From Devosia ureilytica (GTDB lineage Bacteria > Pseudomonadota > Alphaproteobacteria > Rhizobiales > Devosiaceae), in assembly GCF_024273195.1 (NCBI RefSeq), contig NZ_JAMZCU010000004.1, positions 344,920-394,340 of the forward strand: a DNA stretch of 49,421 bases. The letters are read 5' to 3'. Both the position numbers and the translations under genes were made by a program. The notes under the pieces are model-generated. The model was not told where the DNA came from and did no database searches. It saw only the letters and a program-made list of their open reading frames with translations. Shown here piece by piece: positions 26,129-34,644 of the stretch. Numbering within the stretch: the first letter of the stretch is position 1; every line of letters starts with the position of its first letter.

Positions 26129-27484
26129 ATGCAACCGGAACTCCGCGATCTGATTGATCGCTATTCGCTTCCCGTACCCCGGTACACGAGTTACCCAACC
26201 GCACCGCATTTTCACGGTGGCATCGGCGCCGACACCTATGCCCGCTGGCTTGGTTCGGTAGCCGCCGGGGCCACGATGTCGCTCTATCTGCACATTCCCT
26301 ATTGCGACCGGCTGTGCTGGTTTTGCGGCTGTCACACCAAGCACACGCTGCGCTACGAGCCCGTCGCTGAATACCTCAAGGCACTGCATGCGGAGATCGA
26401 TTGGGTCAGTGCCAAGCTGGGCGGACGCGGGCGGGTCACTGCCATACACCTCGGCGGCGGTTCGCCTACCCTGCTGACGCCTGAGGACCTGCTGGCGCTC
26501 AAAGCAAAGCTGTCCACCGCTTTCTCACTGGATGCCAATGTGCAGATCAGCGTTGAGATCGATCCCAATGATCTCGACGACGGCCGTTATGATGCCATGG
26601 CCACGTTCGGCCTGACCCGCGCCAGCATCGGCGTGCAGGATTTCGATCCGAAGGTGCAAAAGGCGATCAACCGCATCCAGAGCCTTGAGCAGACTCGTGC
26701 GGTGGTCGATGCCATGCGTCAGCGAGGCATCGCTTCGGTCAACCTCGACCTGCTCTACGGCCTGCCCTTCCAGACCGAAGACGGATTGGCCCGCACAATT
26801 GGCGCGGCGCTCGAACTCGCGCCAGACCGGGTGGCCTTGTTTGGCTATGCCCATGTGCCCTGGATGAAACCGCACCAGAAGATGATCCCTGAGGAGGCCC
26901 TGCCGGACCGCTTCGCGCGCTTCGGCCAAGCCATGCTGGCCGGCGAGATGCTAGCGCAAGCGGGCCTGGAGCCCATCGGCTTTGACCACTTTGCGCGTCC
27001 CGACGACCCGCTGGCAATCGCGGCGCATGAGGGCCGATTGCGGCGCAATTTCCAGGGCTATACCGACGATGCCGCCGATGTGCTGATCGGCCTGGGTGCC
27101 TCAGCCATTGGCCAGCTCCCGCAAGGCTATGTGCAGAACATCACACCCACCGGCGACTACAGCAAGACCGTGCTGGCCGGATCGGGCGCCACCGCCAAGG
27201 GTTTTGCATTGACCCCCGCAGACAAGATGCGCGCCCGCGCCATTGCCGCGCTGCTCTGCAATTTCCGGCTTGGGGAACAAGACCTGGCGGGATTTGGCGC
27301 AGCCGCGACTGCCCTCCTGGGCGAGGCGGAGGCCATTGCCCTCACCGACGCCGATGGAATGACCGAAATGCGCGACGGCGCCTTTGTCGTGACCGAGCGG
27401 GGCCGCCCTTTTGTTCGGACCATCGCTGCGCGGTTCGACAGCTATTTCGGCACCGGCACGGCACGTCATTCGGCCGCCGTCTGA
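26129..27484 (+). CDS. hemN: Oxygen-independent coproporphyrinogen III oxidase
   Basis: A 451-residue radical-SAM enzyme that decarboxylates coproporphyrinogen III without oxygen. The [4Fe-4S] motif is Cys59-x3-Cys63-x2-Cys66, followed by Cys68 as in true HemN. The YTSYPTAP N-terminal motif, GGGSPT, and the PDRVALFGYAHVPW segment are also typical. The ATG at 26129 fits the predicted transcription start from the upstream box; an in-frame ATG at 26042 would lie upstream of the box. It supplies heme for the cbb3 oxidase and other cytochromes at low oxygen. Confidence 0.93.
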   Translation: MQPELRDLIDRYSLPVPRYTSYPTAPHFHGGIGADTYARWLGSVAAGATMSLYLHIPYCDRLCWFCGCHTKHTLRYEPVAEYLKALHAEIDWVSAKLGGRGRVTAIHLGGGSPTLLTPEDLLALKAKLSTAFSLDANVQISVEIDPNDLDDGRYDAMATFGLTRASIGVQDFDPKVQKAINRIQSLEQTRAVVDAMRQRGIASVNLDLLYGLPFQTEDGLARTIGAALELAPDRVALFGYAHVPWMKPHQKMIPEEALPDRFARFGQAMLAGEMLAQAGLEPIGFDHFARPDDPLAIAAHEGRLRRNFQGYTDDAADVLIGLGASAIGQLPQGYVQNITPTGDYSKTVLAGSGATAKGFALTPADKMRARAIAALLCNFRLGEQDLAGFGAAATALLGEAEAIALTDADGMTEMRDGAFVVTERGRPFVRTIAARFDSYFGTGTARHSAAV

Positions 27485-27505
27485 TTCAGAGCGCGGCCAC
27501 CGGGC

Positions 27506-27742
27506 CTAATTGATGTCGTGAATATCCACCCTGGAGGCAGTGCTGGAAAGCAGGACGCCGAGCAATTGCCGGTCGATCGTGTTCGTCAGTGTCACCTCCA
27601 GCCGGCACGCCCCACGCTGGTCCGCTTCATGGCCAGTAATCAGTTGAATGGCGCTGGCGCCATGCGCAATCAGCGCCTGTCGCACCGCCATTGCAGCGTC
27701 TACATCGGCAAAATGGGCTATCGCAAGACGGGTACGCGGCAT
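27506..27742 (-). CDS. Small protein downstream of fixK, unknown
   Basis: A 78-residue protein that I do not recognise. Predicted strands and helices alternate (RLAIAHF, then a helix around DAAMAVRQALIAHG, then strands), which suggests a small ferredoxin-like fold. The ATG lies six bases after the fixK stop on the same strand, so it is probably co-transcribed with fixK and would be under oxygen control. A regulatory or antiactivator role near FixK is conceivable but unsupported. Confidence 0.6.
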   Translation of the reverse strand: MPRTRLAIAHFADVDAAMAVRQALIAHGASAIQLITGHEADQRGACRLEVTLTNTIDRQLLGVLLSSTASRVDIHDIN

Positions 27743-27748
27743 GTTGGA

Positions 27749-28417
27749 TCAGTGCACCGTGGTCTCGCATTCGGCCTGGCCGCGCAGGCGCTCCAGATCG
27801 CGAATGACAAAGTTGCCGCGGCCGGGCAGGTCGATGATGCCGCGGATCTTGAGCTTGGTCAGATTGCGGCTGACGGTTTCGATGGTGAGCCCGAGATGAT
27901 CGGCAATGTCGGCGCGGCACATGGGCAGGCTCACACGCTTCTCATTGCCCAGCTTGCCGGTGCGAGAAGCCAGCGATAGCAAAAATCCGGCAATGCGCTC
28001 CATGGCCGACTTGCGGCACAAAAGCACCGACAGATCGTGCATGCTGGCGATTTCGCCGGCCGCCATGGTCAGGAGTTTCTCGCCCAGTTCAGGCCGATTG
28101 CGCATGGCCTGGCCGATGTCGCTGTGCGCCGTGACCTGCACCCGGCCAGGCGTCAAAGCATCGCAATCGAAGCGATAGGCATCGCCGTGTCCAAAGCCGA
28201 TGACGTCACCGGGATAGGCAAAAGCCACCACCTGGCGTCGGCCGTCAGCGAAAACCTTGGTCGCCCGGAACACCCCCGTCACGACTTCAAAGAGCGCGTC
28301 GGCGCTGTCGCCCTCGCGGAACAGCATCGTGGTGGCACCAACGACGCGGCCGGGGCCCTCGGCACCAGCGTCGGCGGATCCGCGCATGTCCGGGGAGGCA
28401 TGAGGAAAGAGGTACAT
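27749..28417 (-). CDS. fixK: FixK-type Crp/Fnr transcriptional activator
   Basis: A 222-residue Crp/Fnr regulator with an N-terminal cyclic-nucleotide-binding-like barrel and a C-terminal helix-turn-helix. The recognition helix has Glu180, Ser183 and Arg184 (IETVSRNL), the E-SR pattern that reads TTGAT half-sites. There is no N-terminal cysteine cluster, so it is FixK-like rather than an oxygen-sensing Fnr. The ATG at 28417 gives the normal length; the 53-residue upstream extension is rejected. A K-box (28486-28501) lies upstream on the same strand, and the OmpR-type regulator gene is divergent. The neighbourhood matches the hybrid FixL-FxkR-FixK relay of rhizobia. Confidence 0.85.
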   Translation of the reverse strand: MYLFPHASPDMRGSADAGAEGPGRVVGATTMLFREGDSADALFEVVTGVFRATKVFADGRRQVVAFAYPGDVIGFGHGDAYRFDCDALTPGRVQVTAHSDIGQAMRNRPELGEKLLTMAAGEIASMHDLSVLLCRKSAMERIAGFLLSLASRTGKLGNEKRVSLPMCRADIADHLGLTIETVSRNLTKLKIRGIIDLPGRGNFVIRDLERLRGQAECETTVH

Positions 28418-28485
28418 CGCTGGGCTCCGTTCTGCTGTGGCGGAACGGAATTGACCATGGCCGGGTAATCGGCCTATCCGATGTA

Positions 28486-28501
28486 TGTAACCGATTGTAA
28501 C
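28486..28501 (-). promoter_or_regulatory. K-box (FxkR-type binding site) upstream of fixK
   Basis: On the minus strand the sequence reads GTTACA-ATCG-GTTACA, an exact direct repeat. It is identical in form to the K-box, GTTACA-N4-GTTACA, that I recall for FxkR binding upstream of rhizobial fixK genes. It lies 69 bases upstream of the fixK ATG and 23 bases upstream of the fxkR ATG on the other strand. It could thus control fixK and also affect the regulator's own gene. Confidence 0.8.
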
Positions 28502-28523
28502 GGCGCATACTGGCCCAGGATTG

Positions 28524-29237
28524 ATGCAAAGCCACCATATCCTCATCGTTGACGACGACAGCCAGATCCGGCGCATGCTGCGCCGTTGTCTCGAGGACGA
28601 GGGCTATCGCATCAGCGAATCGAGCGATGGGGCCAATATCGAGGCGGCCCTGCGTGGCGGCATCGATCTGGTAACGCTCGATCTCAACCTTGGTCCCGCC
28701 GATGGCCTGGCAGTGGCGCGGCGCATCCGCCAGGCGTCCCAGGTGCCCATCATCATCATCACCGGCAAGGGCGACACCATCGACCGCATTGTCGGTCTTG
28801 AGGTGGGGGCCGACGATTACATCGCCAAGCCATTCCACCTGCGAGAAGTGCTGGCGCGCATCCGCAGCGTCCTGCGCCGCAGTTCTGGCAGTGCCCCGGC
28901 CTCGTCACCAGCGGCCGCAAAGCCAATCGCATTCGATGGCTTTGTGCTGGATCCGGCCCGGCGCAGTCTCGCCGGTCCCGATGGCCGGGCCATTCCGCTC
29001 ACCACTGGCGAATTCGACCTGCTGATGCTGTTTGCCCGCAATGCCCATGTTGTTCTGGACCGCGACCGCATCATGGACCTGCTCAAGGGCAATGACTGGT
29101 CGCCCAATGATCGCAGCATCGACAATCAGGTGGCGCGCCTCCGAAAGCTGATCGAAACCGACACCCGCCAGCCGCGGCTGATCAAGACCGTTCGTGGCGC
29201 CGGTTACTGTTTCACGCCCGACAGGCTGGAACGCTAA
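28524..29237 (+). CDS. fxkR: OmpR-family response regulator, FxkR-like
   Basis: A 237-residue response regulator. The receiver domain has the acidic pocket DDD at 10-12, phospho-acceptor Asp53 (TLDLN), Thr80 (ITGKG) and Lys102 (AKPF). The C-terminal winged helix is of the OmpR/PhoB type (TTGEFDLL, then NDRSIDNQVARLRKLIE and GAGYCF). The context identifies it as the likely FxkR equivalent: it is divergent from fixK across a K-box and next to a hybrid FixL kinase. In rhizobia FxkR takes the place of FixJ and activates fixK. The ATG at 28524 follows CCAGGA; an in-frame TTG at 28521 is an alternative. Confidence 0.8.
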   Translation: MQSHHILIVDDDSQIRRMLRRCLEDEGYRISESSDGANIEAALRGGIDLVTLDLNLGPADGLAVARRIRQASQVPIIIITGKGDTIDRIVGLEVGADDYIAKPFHLREVLARIRSVLRRSSGSAPASSPAAAKPIAFDGFVLDPARRSLAGPDGRAIPLTTGEFDLLMLFARNAHVVLDRDRIMDLLKGNDWSPNDRSIDNQVARLRKLIETDTRQPRLIKTVRGAGYCFTPDRLER

Positions 29238-29274
29238 GGCGCGTCCGCCACGGGTTGCCGTATTTCCGAGGCTC

Positions 29275-29301
29275 TTCAGCGTTTCAACGCAGCGCTGAAA
29301 C
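29275..29301. terminator. Candidate bidirectional terminator hairpin
   Basis: Overlapping inverted repeats TTCAGCG/CGCTGAA (29275-29281 with 29293-29299) and GTTTCA/TGAAAC (29281-29286 with 29296-29301) lie in the 66 bases between the convergent regulator and kinase genes. They can form alternative hairpins. There is no T-run, so the call rests on position and symmetry. Confidence 0.35.
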
Positions 29302-29303
29302 CT

Positions 29304-30872
29304 CTAGGCACCGGCCTCGAGGATCTCGGAGATGGCGCTTGCAAGGTCGGCCAGCCGGTACGGCTTGCTCAGCACTTTCAGATGCGCAATGGCATCTGCG
29401 TCCCGCCGAACCAACTCGTCGGCATAGCCCGATGTGAGAAGCACCGGCAGACGAGGCCAGTTGGCGGCGACCCGGTGCGCCAGTTCATAGCCGGAAATGC
29501 CCCCCGGCATCACCAGGTCCGTGAACACCAGATCCACCTCGGCACCACTGCCCAGGATGGCCAGCGCCTCATGAGCGTCAGCGGCCATCAGTGTGCGGTA
29601 GCCCAGGCTATCGAGGCGATTGACCGTCAGGCGCCGCACGCGTGCATCGTCTTCGACAACCAGAATGATCTGGCCCGTCTGCGCCGGTTCTGCTTCCGCT
29701 GCCTCGGCCGTCTGGGCCGGCATCTCGCCATGGCGGGGTAGATAGATGTTGACCGTCGTGCCGCGGCCCGGCTCGCTATAGATGCTCGCATGCCCCTCGG
29801 ACTGCTTGGCAAAGCCATAAATCATCGAGAGGCCCAGACCCGTTCCGCGTCCGGTTTCCTTGGTGGTAAAGAACGGCTCGAAAGCCCTCTCGCGCACCTC
29901 GCGCGGCATGCCCTCCCCCGTATCGGCCACCGACAGGCGCACATAGTCGCCGGGCGCCAGTCCATCGAGGTCCTCGGACATCACCGCATCGACACTGACA
30001 TTGCCGGTCTCGATGATCAGGCGGCCCCCCTCCGGCATGGCATCGCGGGCGTTCAGTGCCAGGTTGACGATGGCGCTTTCCACCTGTGAAGCGTCGATGC
30101 GCGTTGGCCAGAGGCGCGGCGTCAGGGCATTGGATAGCGAAATCGTCGACCCAAGCGTGCGGTGCAGCATGTCGGTGAGGCCAAGCACGAAATCATTGAG
30201 GTTGACCACCTCGGGTTCCAGATGCGAGCGCCGCGCAAAGGCCAGCAATCGCGCCGTCAATCGCGCACCCAGGTCAGCCGCCTCGAGAGCTTCGGTCGCC
30301 AGTTCCTTCTGGGCTGTCGTTGTCAGCCGCCCTTCCAGCATTTCCAGATTGCCGATGATCACCGTCAGCAGATTGTTGAAATCATGCGCTATGCCGCCGG
30401 TGAGCTGGCCCATGGCCTCCATCTTCTGGGCCTGACGCAGGGCCTGTTCGGTGGCCTTCTGCGCCGACAGGTCATGGATGATGCCGGTGAAATGCAACCG
30501 CCCATCCATCTCGAATTCGCTGACGGCCAGATGCATCGGAAATGTTGAGCCATCGGATCGTCGCCCGGTCACCTCGCGGCCGATACCGATGATCTTGCGC
30601 GCGCCCGTATTGCGATAGTTCGCGATATATCCATCATGGGCGGAATGGTATGGCTCAGGCATCAGGAAATGCACATTCCGGCCGATAAAGCTCTCGGCCG
30701 CATAGCCAAATAGCCGGGCCGCCGCGGGATTGACGGTGGTGATCAATCCCTGATCATCGATGGTAATGATTGCATCAAGCGCCGACTCGAGGATGGCCTG
30801 CAACTTGTGCGCCTGGCCGATGAGGGCGTTGTGGTCCTGGTCCGAAGCGGTCACGTCAATCTGGGGCTGCAA
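29304..30872 (-). CDS. Hybrid FixL-type heme-PAS sensor kinase
   Basis: A 522-residue soluble hybrid kinase. The PAS domain (about 25-140) is strikingly FixL-like: the proximal heme His is His79 (SAHDGY), and Arg99 (GIGREV) sits 20 residues later, matching His200/Arg220 of Bradyrhizobium FixL. The flanking stretches MPEPY and DGSTFPMHL also match. The kinase core has phospho-acceptor His163 (IAHDFNN) and an ATPase domain ([24 protein letters not shown]). A C-terminal receiver carries TDLVMPGG and a KPY lysine. No membrane segment is seen, so it senses oxygen in the cytoplasm. It probably signals to the FxkR-like regulator and so to fixK. Confidence 0.83.
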   Translation of the reverse strand: MQPQIDVTASDQDHNALIGQAHKLQAILESALDAIITIDDQGLITTVNPAAARLFGYAAESFIGRNVHFLMPEPYHSAHDGYIANYRNTGARKIIGIGREVTGRRSDGSTFPMHLAVSEFEMDGRLHFTGIIHDLSAQKATEQALRQAQKMEAMGQLTGGIAHDFNNLLTVIIGNLEMLEGRLTTTAQKELATEALEAADLGARLTARLLAFARRSHLEPEVVNLNDFVLGLTDMLHRTLGSTISLSNALTPRLWPTRIDASQVESAIVNLALNARDAMPEGGRLIIETGNVSVDAVMSEDLDGLAPGDYVRLSVADTGEGMPREVRERAFEPFFTTKETGRGTGLGLSMIYGFAKQSEGHASIYSEPGRGTTVNIYLPRHGEMPAQTAEAAEAEPAQTGQIILVVEDDARVRRLTVNRLDSLGYRTLMAADAHEALAILGSGAEVDLVFTDLVMPGGISGYELAHRVAANWPRLPVLLTSGYADELVRRDADAIAHLKVLSKPYRLADLASAISEILEAGA

Positions 30873-30928
30873 TTGCGATGCGCCAGACTAGCCGGTTTCA
30901 GCCGCCAGCCAAATAGCACCGGCACAAC

Positions 30929-30957
30929 AAAAAACCCCTGCACACAGGTGCAGGGGT
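30929..30957 (-). terminator. Rho-independent terminator of the pseudoazurin gene
   Basis: A 10-base-pair GC-rich stem (30934-30943 with 30948-30957) with a 4-base loop is followed on the minus strand by a run of six T. It lies 23 bases beyond the pseudoazurin stop. It is a textbook intrinsic terminator for that gene. Confidence 0.85.
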
Positions 30958-30980
30958 AAATCAGCGCAACGGGTCAGAGA

Positions 30981-31424
30981 TTAGAGGCCAAGGCCCGCAT
31001 AGGCCGCGTCCAGCCGTTCCTGGGCCTTGTTCGGCACCTTGACGGCCCGTGCCGCATCCAGGTTTGGCAAGTCATCGCCCACGGCAATGGCACCGACCAT
31101 GCCCATGGCAAAGTGCGGCGTGCACTTGATGCCGTAAAGGCCGGGTACGTCGAAGGTCATGGTGAAGGCCTCATTGACCTTGCTTTTGAAGGGTTCGACA
31201 CCCTCGGGGATCATGTCCTTGATGTTCTCGACATTGTGGCTCTTGTCGGTTGGCACGAATGTCACCGTGTCGCCCGGCTGGATGGCAAGAAAGTTCGGCT
31301 CGAAGACCATGGTTCCGGCCTCGCCCTTGTTGAGCAGCTGGATCTCATAATCGGCCGCAAATGCCGGTGCCATCAGCCCGCCCAGGGCGATCAGGGTTGC
31401 GAAGGTGGTTGCGATAGTGCGCAT
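30981..31424 (-). CDS. Pseudoazurin, electron donor to nitrite reductase
   Basis: A 147-residue periplasmic blue-copper protein with a signal peptide cleaved after AFA-A near residue 23. The type 1 copper ligands are His63 (KSHNVE), Cys101, His104 and Met109 (CTPHFAMGM). Their spacing is exactly that of known pseudoazurins (His40, Cys78, His81, Met86). It would carry electrons to the copper nitrite reductase encoded divergently. The ATG at 31424 has an AAGGAGA site. The longer upstream frame is rejected because it would cross the promoter box at 31496-31509. Confidence 0.93.
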   Translation of the reverse strand: MRTIATTFATLIALGGLMAPAFAADYEIQLLNKGEAGTMVFEPNFLAIQPGDTVTFVPTDKSHNVENIKDMIPEGVEPFKSKVNEAFTMTFDVPGLYGIKCTPHFAMGMVGAIAVGDDLPNLDAARAVKVPNKAQERLDAAYAGLGL

Positions 31425-31495
31425 CGGGGGTCTCCTTGACGTTTGGGTCGGCTGACCCGTTGGCGCCGTTCTACGCAACCACCCCGCATGGGTCT

Positions 31496-31509
31496 TTGAT
31501 CCAGAACAA
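31496..31509 (-). promoter_or_regulatory. FixK/NnrR-type box upstream of pseudoazurin
   Basis: On the plus strand this reads TTGAT-CCAG-AACAA. For the minus-strand pseudoazurin gene, a box at -41.5 predicts a start near 31461. TAGAAC at 31473-31468 (minus strand) would be the -10, leaving a leader of about 37 bases. It shares the intergenic region with the nirK box. Confidence 0.75.
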
Positions 31510-31550
31510 ATATTGAGCGCCAATGCAGCAGCCGACAAACCACGTGATAT

Positions 31551-31564
31551 TTGCGCCTGATCAA
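31551..31564 (+). promoter_or_regulatory. Mixed NnrR/FixK-type box upstream of nirK
   Basis: TTGCG-CCTG-ATCAA combines an NnrR-type half (TTGCG) with an FNR/FixK-type half (ATCAA). Its centre is 81 bases upstream of the nirK ATG. The predicted start is near 31599, with TATTGT at 31587-31592 as the -10. Confidence 0.78.
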
Positions 31565-31638
31565 GGATGTTATTTTTCGACAGAACTATTGTGACCATCG
31601 ACGGCACAAATCACGAAGTGCCAGCCATGGAGAATAAA

Positions 31639-32766
31639 ATGGTCAACAATAACATTCTTTCGCGTCGCGCTTTACTTACGGGTGCTGCCGCTATTGGTGC
31701 AACAGCCCAGTTGACGGCAATGCTGTCGGCGACCGCGCAGGAAATCGCTGAGGCCGCTCCGATGGTGGACTTCAACACTCTGGAGCGCGTCAAGGTAGAT
31801 CTGGTCGCGCCCCCCTTTGTGCATGCCCATGAGCAGGTCGCTACTGGCGCACCCAAGATTGTCGAGTTCACGATGACAATCGAGGAAAAGCGCCACGAAG
31901 TCGAAGAGGGCGTCGAGCTCTGGGCCATGACCTTCAACGGCTCGGTGCCCGGCCCCATGATGGTGGTGCACGAGGGCGATTATGTCGAACTGACACTGAT
32001 CAATCCCGACACCAATATGATGCCGCACAATATCGACTTCCACGCGGCCACTGGCGCGCTGGGCGGTGCCAAGCTGACCGAGGTCAGCCCTGGTGAAAAG
32101 GCCATCCTGCGGTTCAAGGCAATCAAGGCTGGCGTGTTCGTCTATCACTGCGCGCCCGCAGGCATGGTTCCCTGGCACGTCACCTCGGGCATGAACGGCG
32201 CCATCACGGTGCTGCCGCGCGACGGGCTCAAGGACGCCAAGGGCAACCTCATCACCTATGACCGGGTCTATTACGTGGGCGAACAGGACTTCTATGTGCC
32301 CAAGGATGCGGACGGCAACTACAAGAGCTATGAGAGCATTGGCGATGGCTATGCCGATGCCGTGGAAGCCATGCGCACGCTGATCCCCAGCCACATTGTC
32401 TTCAATGGCAAGGTGGGTGCCCTTACCGGCGACAATGCCCTTAAGGCCAATGTCGGGGAAACGGTCTTGATCCTGCACTCGCAGGCCAATCGCGACACGC
32501 GGCCACACCTCATCGGCGGCCATGGCGATTTCGTCTGGCCCACGGGCAAGTTCCACACACCGCCCGACGTTGATCAGGAGACCTGGTTCATCCCTGGCGG
32601 TACAGCCGGCGCCGCCGTCTATACCTTCAAGCAGCCCGGCGTCTACGCCTATGTGAACCACAACCTCATCGAGGCCTTCGAGTTCGGCGCTGCCGGCCAC
32701 TTCGTGGTCGAGGGCGAATGGGACGACGACCTGATGACCGGCGTGCTGGCCCCCAGCCCCATCTGA
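31639..32766 (+). CDS. nirK: Copper-containing nitrite reductase
   Basis: A 375-residue periplasmic enzyme that reduces nitrite to nitric oxide. The N-terminus has a twin-arginine signal (SRRALLTG). Type 1 copper ligands are His130, Cys171, His180 and Met185. Type 2 ligands are His135, His170 and His341. The catalytic Asp133 (NIDFH) and the His of [10 protein letters not shown] are present, so the enzyme should be active. It is a class I, two-cupredoxin-domain NirK. The ATG at 31639 is preceded by GGAGAA; in-frame starts at 31567 and 31627 are less likely. The neighbours are pseudoazurin (donor), nirV and nnrR. Confidence 0.97.
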   Translation: MVNNNILSRRALLTGAAAIGATAQLTAMLSATAQEIAEAAPMVDFNTLERVKVDLVAPPFVHAHEQVATGAPKIVEFTMTIEEKRHEVEEGVELWAMTFNGSVPGPMMVVHEGDYVELTLINPDTNMMPHNIDFHAATGALGGAKLTEVSPGEKAILRFKAIKAGVFVYHCAPAGMVPWHVTSGMNGAITVLPRDGLKDAKGNLITYDRVYYVGEQDFYVPKDADGNYKSYESIGDGYADAVEAMRTLIPSHIVFNGKVGALTGDNALKANVGETVLILHSQANRDTRPHLIGGHGDFVWPTGKFHTPPDVDQETWFIPGGTAGAAVYTFKQPGVYAYVNHNLIEAFEFGAAGHFVVEGEWDDDLMTGVLAPSPI

Positions 32767-32778
32767 CCCAAACCCAAG

Positions 32779-32800
32779 CGGAGCGGCATGAGCCGCTCCG
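32779..32800 (+). other. Hairpin between nirK and nirV
   Basis: A perfect 9-base-pair stem (32779-32787 with 32792-32800) and ATGA loop, 12 bases after the nirK stop. There is no T-run. It may stabilise the nirK message or attenuate nirV. Confidence 0.55.
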
Positions 32801-32855
32801 TTCACCCCGTTGCCGGCTCCTGGACCCTCAGTGCCGGCATCTCCCGGAGGCGGAA

Positions 32856-33755
32856 ATGACAGCTCATGCCGTTGGCACAAAGGAAGCGATACCGCTCCTG
32901 CTTCCAGCTGGCCTGCTGGCCCTGATGATCGGCGCCCTGGCAGTGCAAGTCGCACCGTCGCTGCCTGTGCCCTTCTCGGCCGCCACCCTCGCGCCGCCTG
33001 CGAGCGTCGTCCTGCCTCCGGGAACCCTGACCTACCGGCCCGAGGGCCACTATCTGCGCGACAATGTTCCGGTCGATGGTCCGGTGGAAGAAGTCGTGTT
33101 CACCGAACCGCTCGACATCATGACCTACCAGGTCAGCGCGGCCGACTATGGCCGCTGTGTTGCCGAGGGCGCCTGCGCGATGCCCCTGACACCGATTGCC
33201 GATGGGAGCGAGCTCCCTGTCACTGGCGTCAATTATCAGGATGCCGTTGACTACGCGGGTTGGCTGAGCGCCGCGACCGGACAACTCTGGACGCTGCCCA
33301 GCGACGCCGAATGGGCCTATGCCGCCGCCGAACGCTATACCGATGATGCGCTGGGCCTGTCCGAGGACGTCAACGATCCGGCGCAACGCTGGATCGCCAA
33401 TTATCGCCAGGAGGCGGCTCGCAGTCGTGCTGCCGACCCCACACCGCACGCGCTCGGGAGCTTTGGCGCCAACAGCAATGGCATCATGGATATGGCCGGC
33501 AATGTCTGGGAATGGACAGACACCTGCCATCGGCGCGTCCATACCGACATCACCGGCGCCATTGTCAGTGAGCAACCGGCCTGCACGATCCGGGTGCTCG
33601 AAGGCAAGCATCGCGCAGCGACCAGCTACTTTGTCCGGGATGCCAAGAGTGGTGGTTGCTCGGTCGGAGTTCCGCCCGACAATCTCGGCTTTCGCCTCGT
33701 CCGGCGGCCCGCCTGGCATGAACAATTGCTGGCACGGTTCATCCCGGCGGCCTGA
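32856..33755 (+). CDS. nirV: NirV, formylglycine-generating-enzyme-like protein
   Basis: A 299-residue protein with one N-terminal membrane anchor or signal (about residues 14-32) and a formylglycine-generating-enzyme (SUMF1-like) domain. Family motifs include PVTGVNYQDAVDYAGWLS, then LPSDAEWAYAA, MDMAGNVWEWT and NLGFRLVR. NirV commonly follows nirK; its role is not settled and may be in maturation of the reductase. The ATG at 32856 has a CGGAGGCGG site. The longer open frame starting inside nirK is rejected. Confidence 0.88.
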   Translation: MTAHAVGTKEAIPLLLPAGLLALMIGALAVQVAPSLPVPFSAATLAPPASVVLPPGTLTYRPEGHYLRDNVPVDGPVEEVVFTEPLDIMTYQVSAADYGRCVAEGACAMPLTPIADGSELPVTGVNYQDAVDYAGWLSAATGQLWTLPSDAEWAYAAAERYTDDALGLSEDVNDPAQRWIANYRQEAARSRAADPTPHALGSFGANSNGIMDMAGNVWEWTDTCHRRVHTDITGAIVSEQPACTIRVLEGKHRAATSYFVRDAKSGGCSVGVPPDNLGFRLVRRPAWHEQLLARFIPAA

Positions 33756-33864
33756 GCCACACCACGCCGGATCACAACGCCAACCTGGGGTGCGACAGCT
33801 GCACCGTTTATCGAATGCCGATATTGTTGTATCTGGAACGCTCCCTTGTTCGGAAGGCAGTGTT

Positions 33865-34575
33865 TTGGCTGATATCGACCGGAGCCTGGTGCGGAGCCTG
33901 CCCCTCTTCGCCAATATGGCGGAAGCCGAACTTGATCGGCTGCTGACCCGCGCCACCATGCGCCGCATCGAGATTGGCGAGGCCGTGTTCGAACAGGGAC
34001 AGAAGGCCACCCGGTTCTTTTTGTTGCTCCATGGCCGCCTCAAGGTCGCCCAAGTCACCCCGGCTGGCCAGCAGATCATCGTCCGTGTGGTCCATCCCGG
34101 CGATCTTTTCGGCTTTGCCCAGGCCCTGCAGCGCGAAGACTATCCCGGCACCCCCATAGCTGCGGCCGAGAGCGTGGTGATGTCCTGGCCCAATGAGGTT
34201 TGGGGCAGCATTGTCGAGCAGAACCCGCATCTTGCCGTCAACGCCATGCGCACCATCGGCCAGCGCCTCCAGGAAGCCCATACGCGCATCCGCGAAATGT
34301 CCACCGAGGAGGTCGAGCGGCGCGTCGCCCATGCGGTGCTGCGGCTGGTGGAACAGGCCGGTCGCCACGACCGTGACGGCGTTCACGTCGACTTCCCGCT
34401 TAGCCGGCAGGATGTTGCGGAGTTGACCGGCACCACCCTTCACACCGTCTCCCGGCTATTCAGCGCCTGGGAAAGCCAAGGCATCGTCAAGGGCGGACGA
34501 CAAAAGCTCCTGGTGCGCGACAAGTCTCGCCTGCAGGCATTGGCGGACGGCAGTACGCGCTCCAATTCGGACTGA
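33865..34575 (+). CDS. nnrR: NnrR-type Crp/Fnr regulator of denitrification
   Basis: A 236-residue Crp/Fnr activator of the NnrR/DNR branch, thought to respond to nitric oxide. An effector barrel (from about residue 12, with SLPLFANM) is followed by a dimer helix. The helix-turn-helix LSRQDVAELTGTTLHTVSRLFSAW carries the H-SR recognition pattern. No N-terminal cysteine cluster is seen. No ATG fits; the TTG at 33865 follows GGAAGG and gives the usual length. The longer open frame from 33319 is a shadow of nirV. It lies between nirV and nnrS, and NnrR-type boxes mark nearby promoters. Confidence 0.85.
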   Translation: MADIDRSLVRSLPLFANMAEAELDRLLTRATMRRIEIGEAVFEQGQKATRFFLLLHGRLKVAQVTPAGQQIIVRVVHPGDLFGFAQALQREDYPGTPIAAAESVVMSWPNEVWGSIVEQNPHLAVNAMRTIGQRLQEAHTRIREMSTEEVERRVAHAVLRLVEQAGRHDRDGVHVDFPLSRQDVAELTGTTLHTVSRLFSAWESQGIVKGGRQKLLVRDKSRLQALADGSTRSNSD

Positions 34576-34589
34576 TTGCGCCAGCGCAA
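34576..34589 (+). promoter_or_regulatory. Perfect NnrR-type box upstream of nnrS
   Basis: TTGCG-CCAG-CGCAA is a perfect palindrome of the NnrR type. It begins at the base after the nnrR stop codon. The centre is 62 bases upstream of the nnrS ATG and predicts a start near 34624. It is the only box in the window with two NnrR-type halves. Confidence 0.85.
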
Positions 34590-34644
34590 GGATCGCAGCG
34601 AGATCCCGGGATAGGCGGAGAGACCCTTCCAAACCCGGTGCGCC

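Noticed and set aside
28521..28534. TTGATGCAAAGCCA as a further FNR box at the regulator start
   Set aside because: The second half does not resemble ATCAA or CGCAA, and the motif overlaps the start codon of the response regulator.
33789..33805. Inverted repeat GGTGC-N7-GCACC upstream of nnrR as an operator
   Set aside because: The arms are only five bases and such repeats are common at this GC content; no second copy was seen near other promoters.
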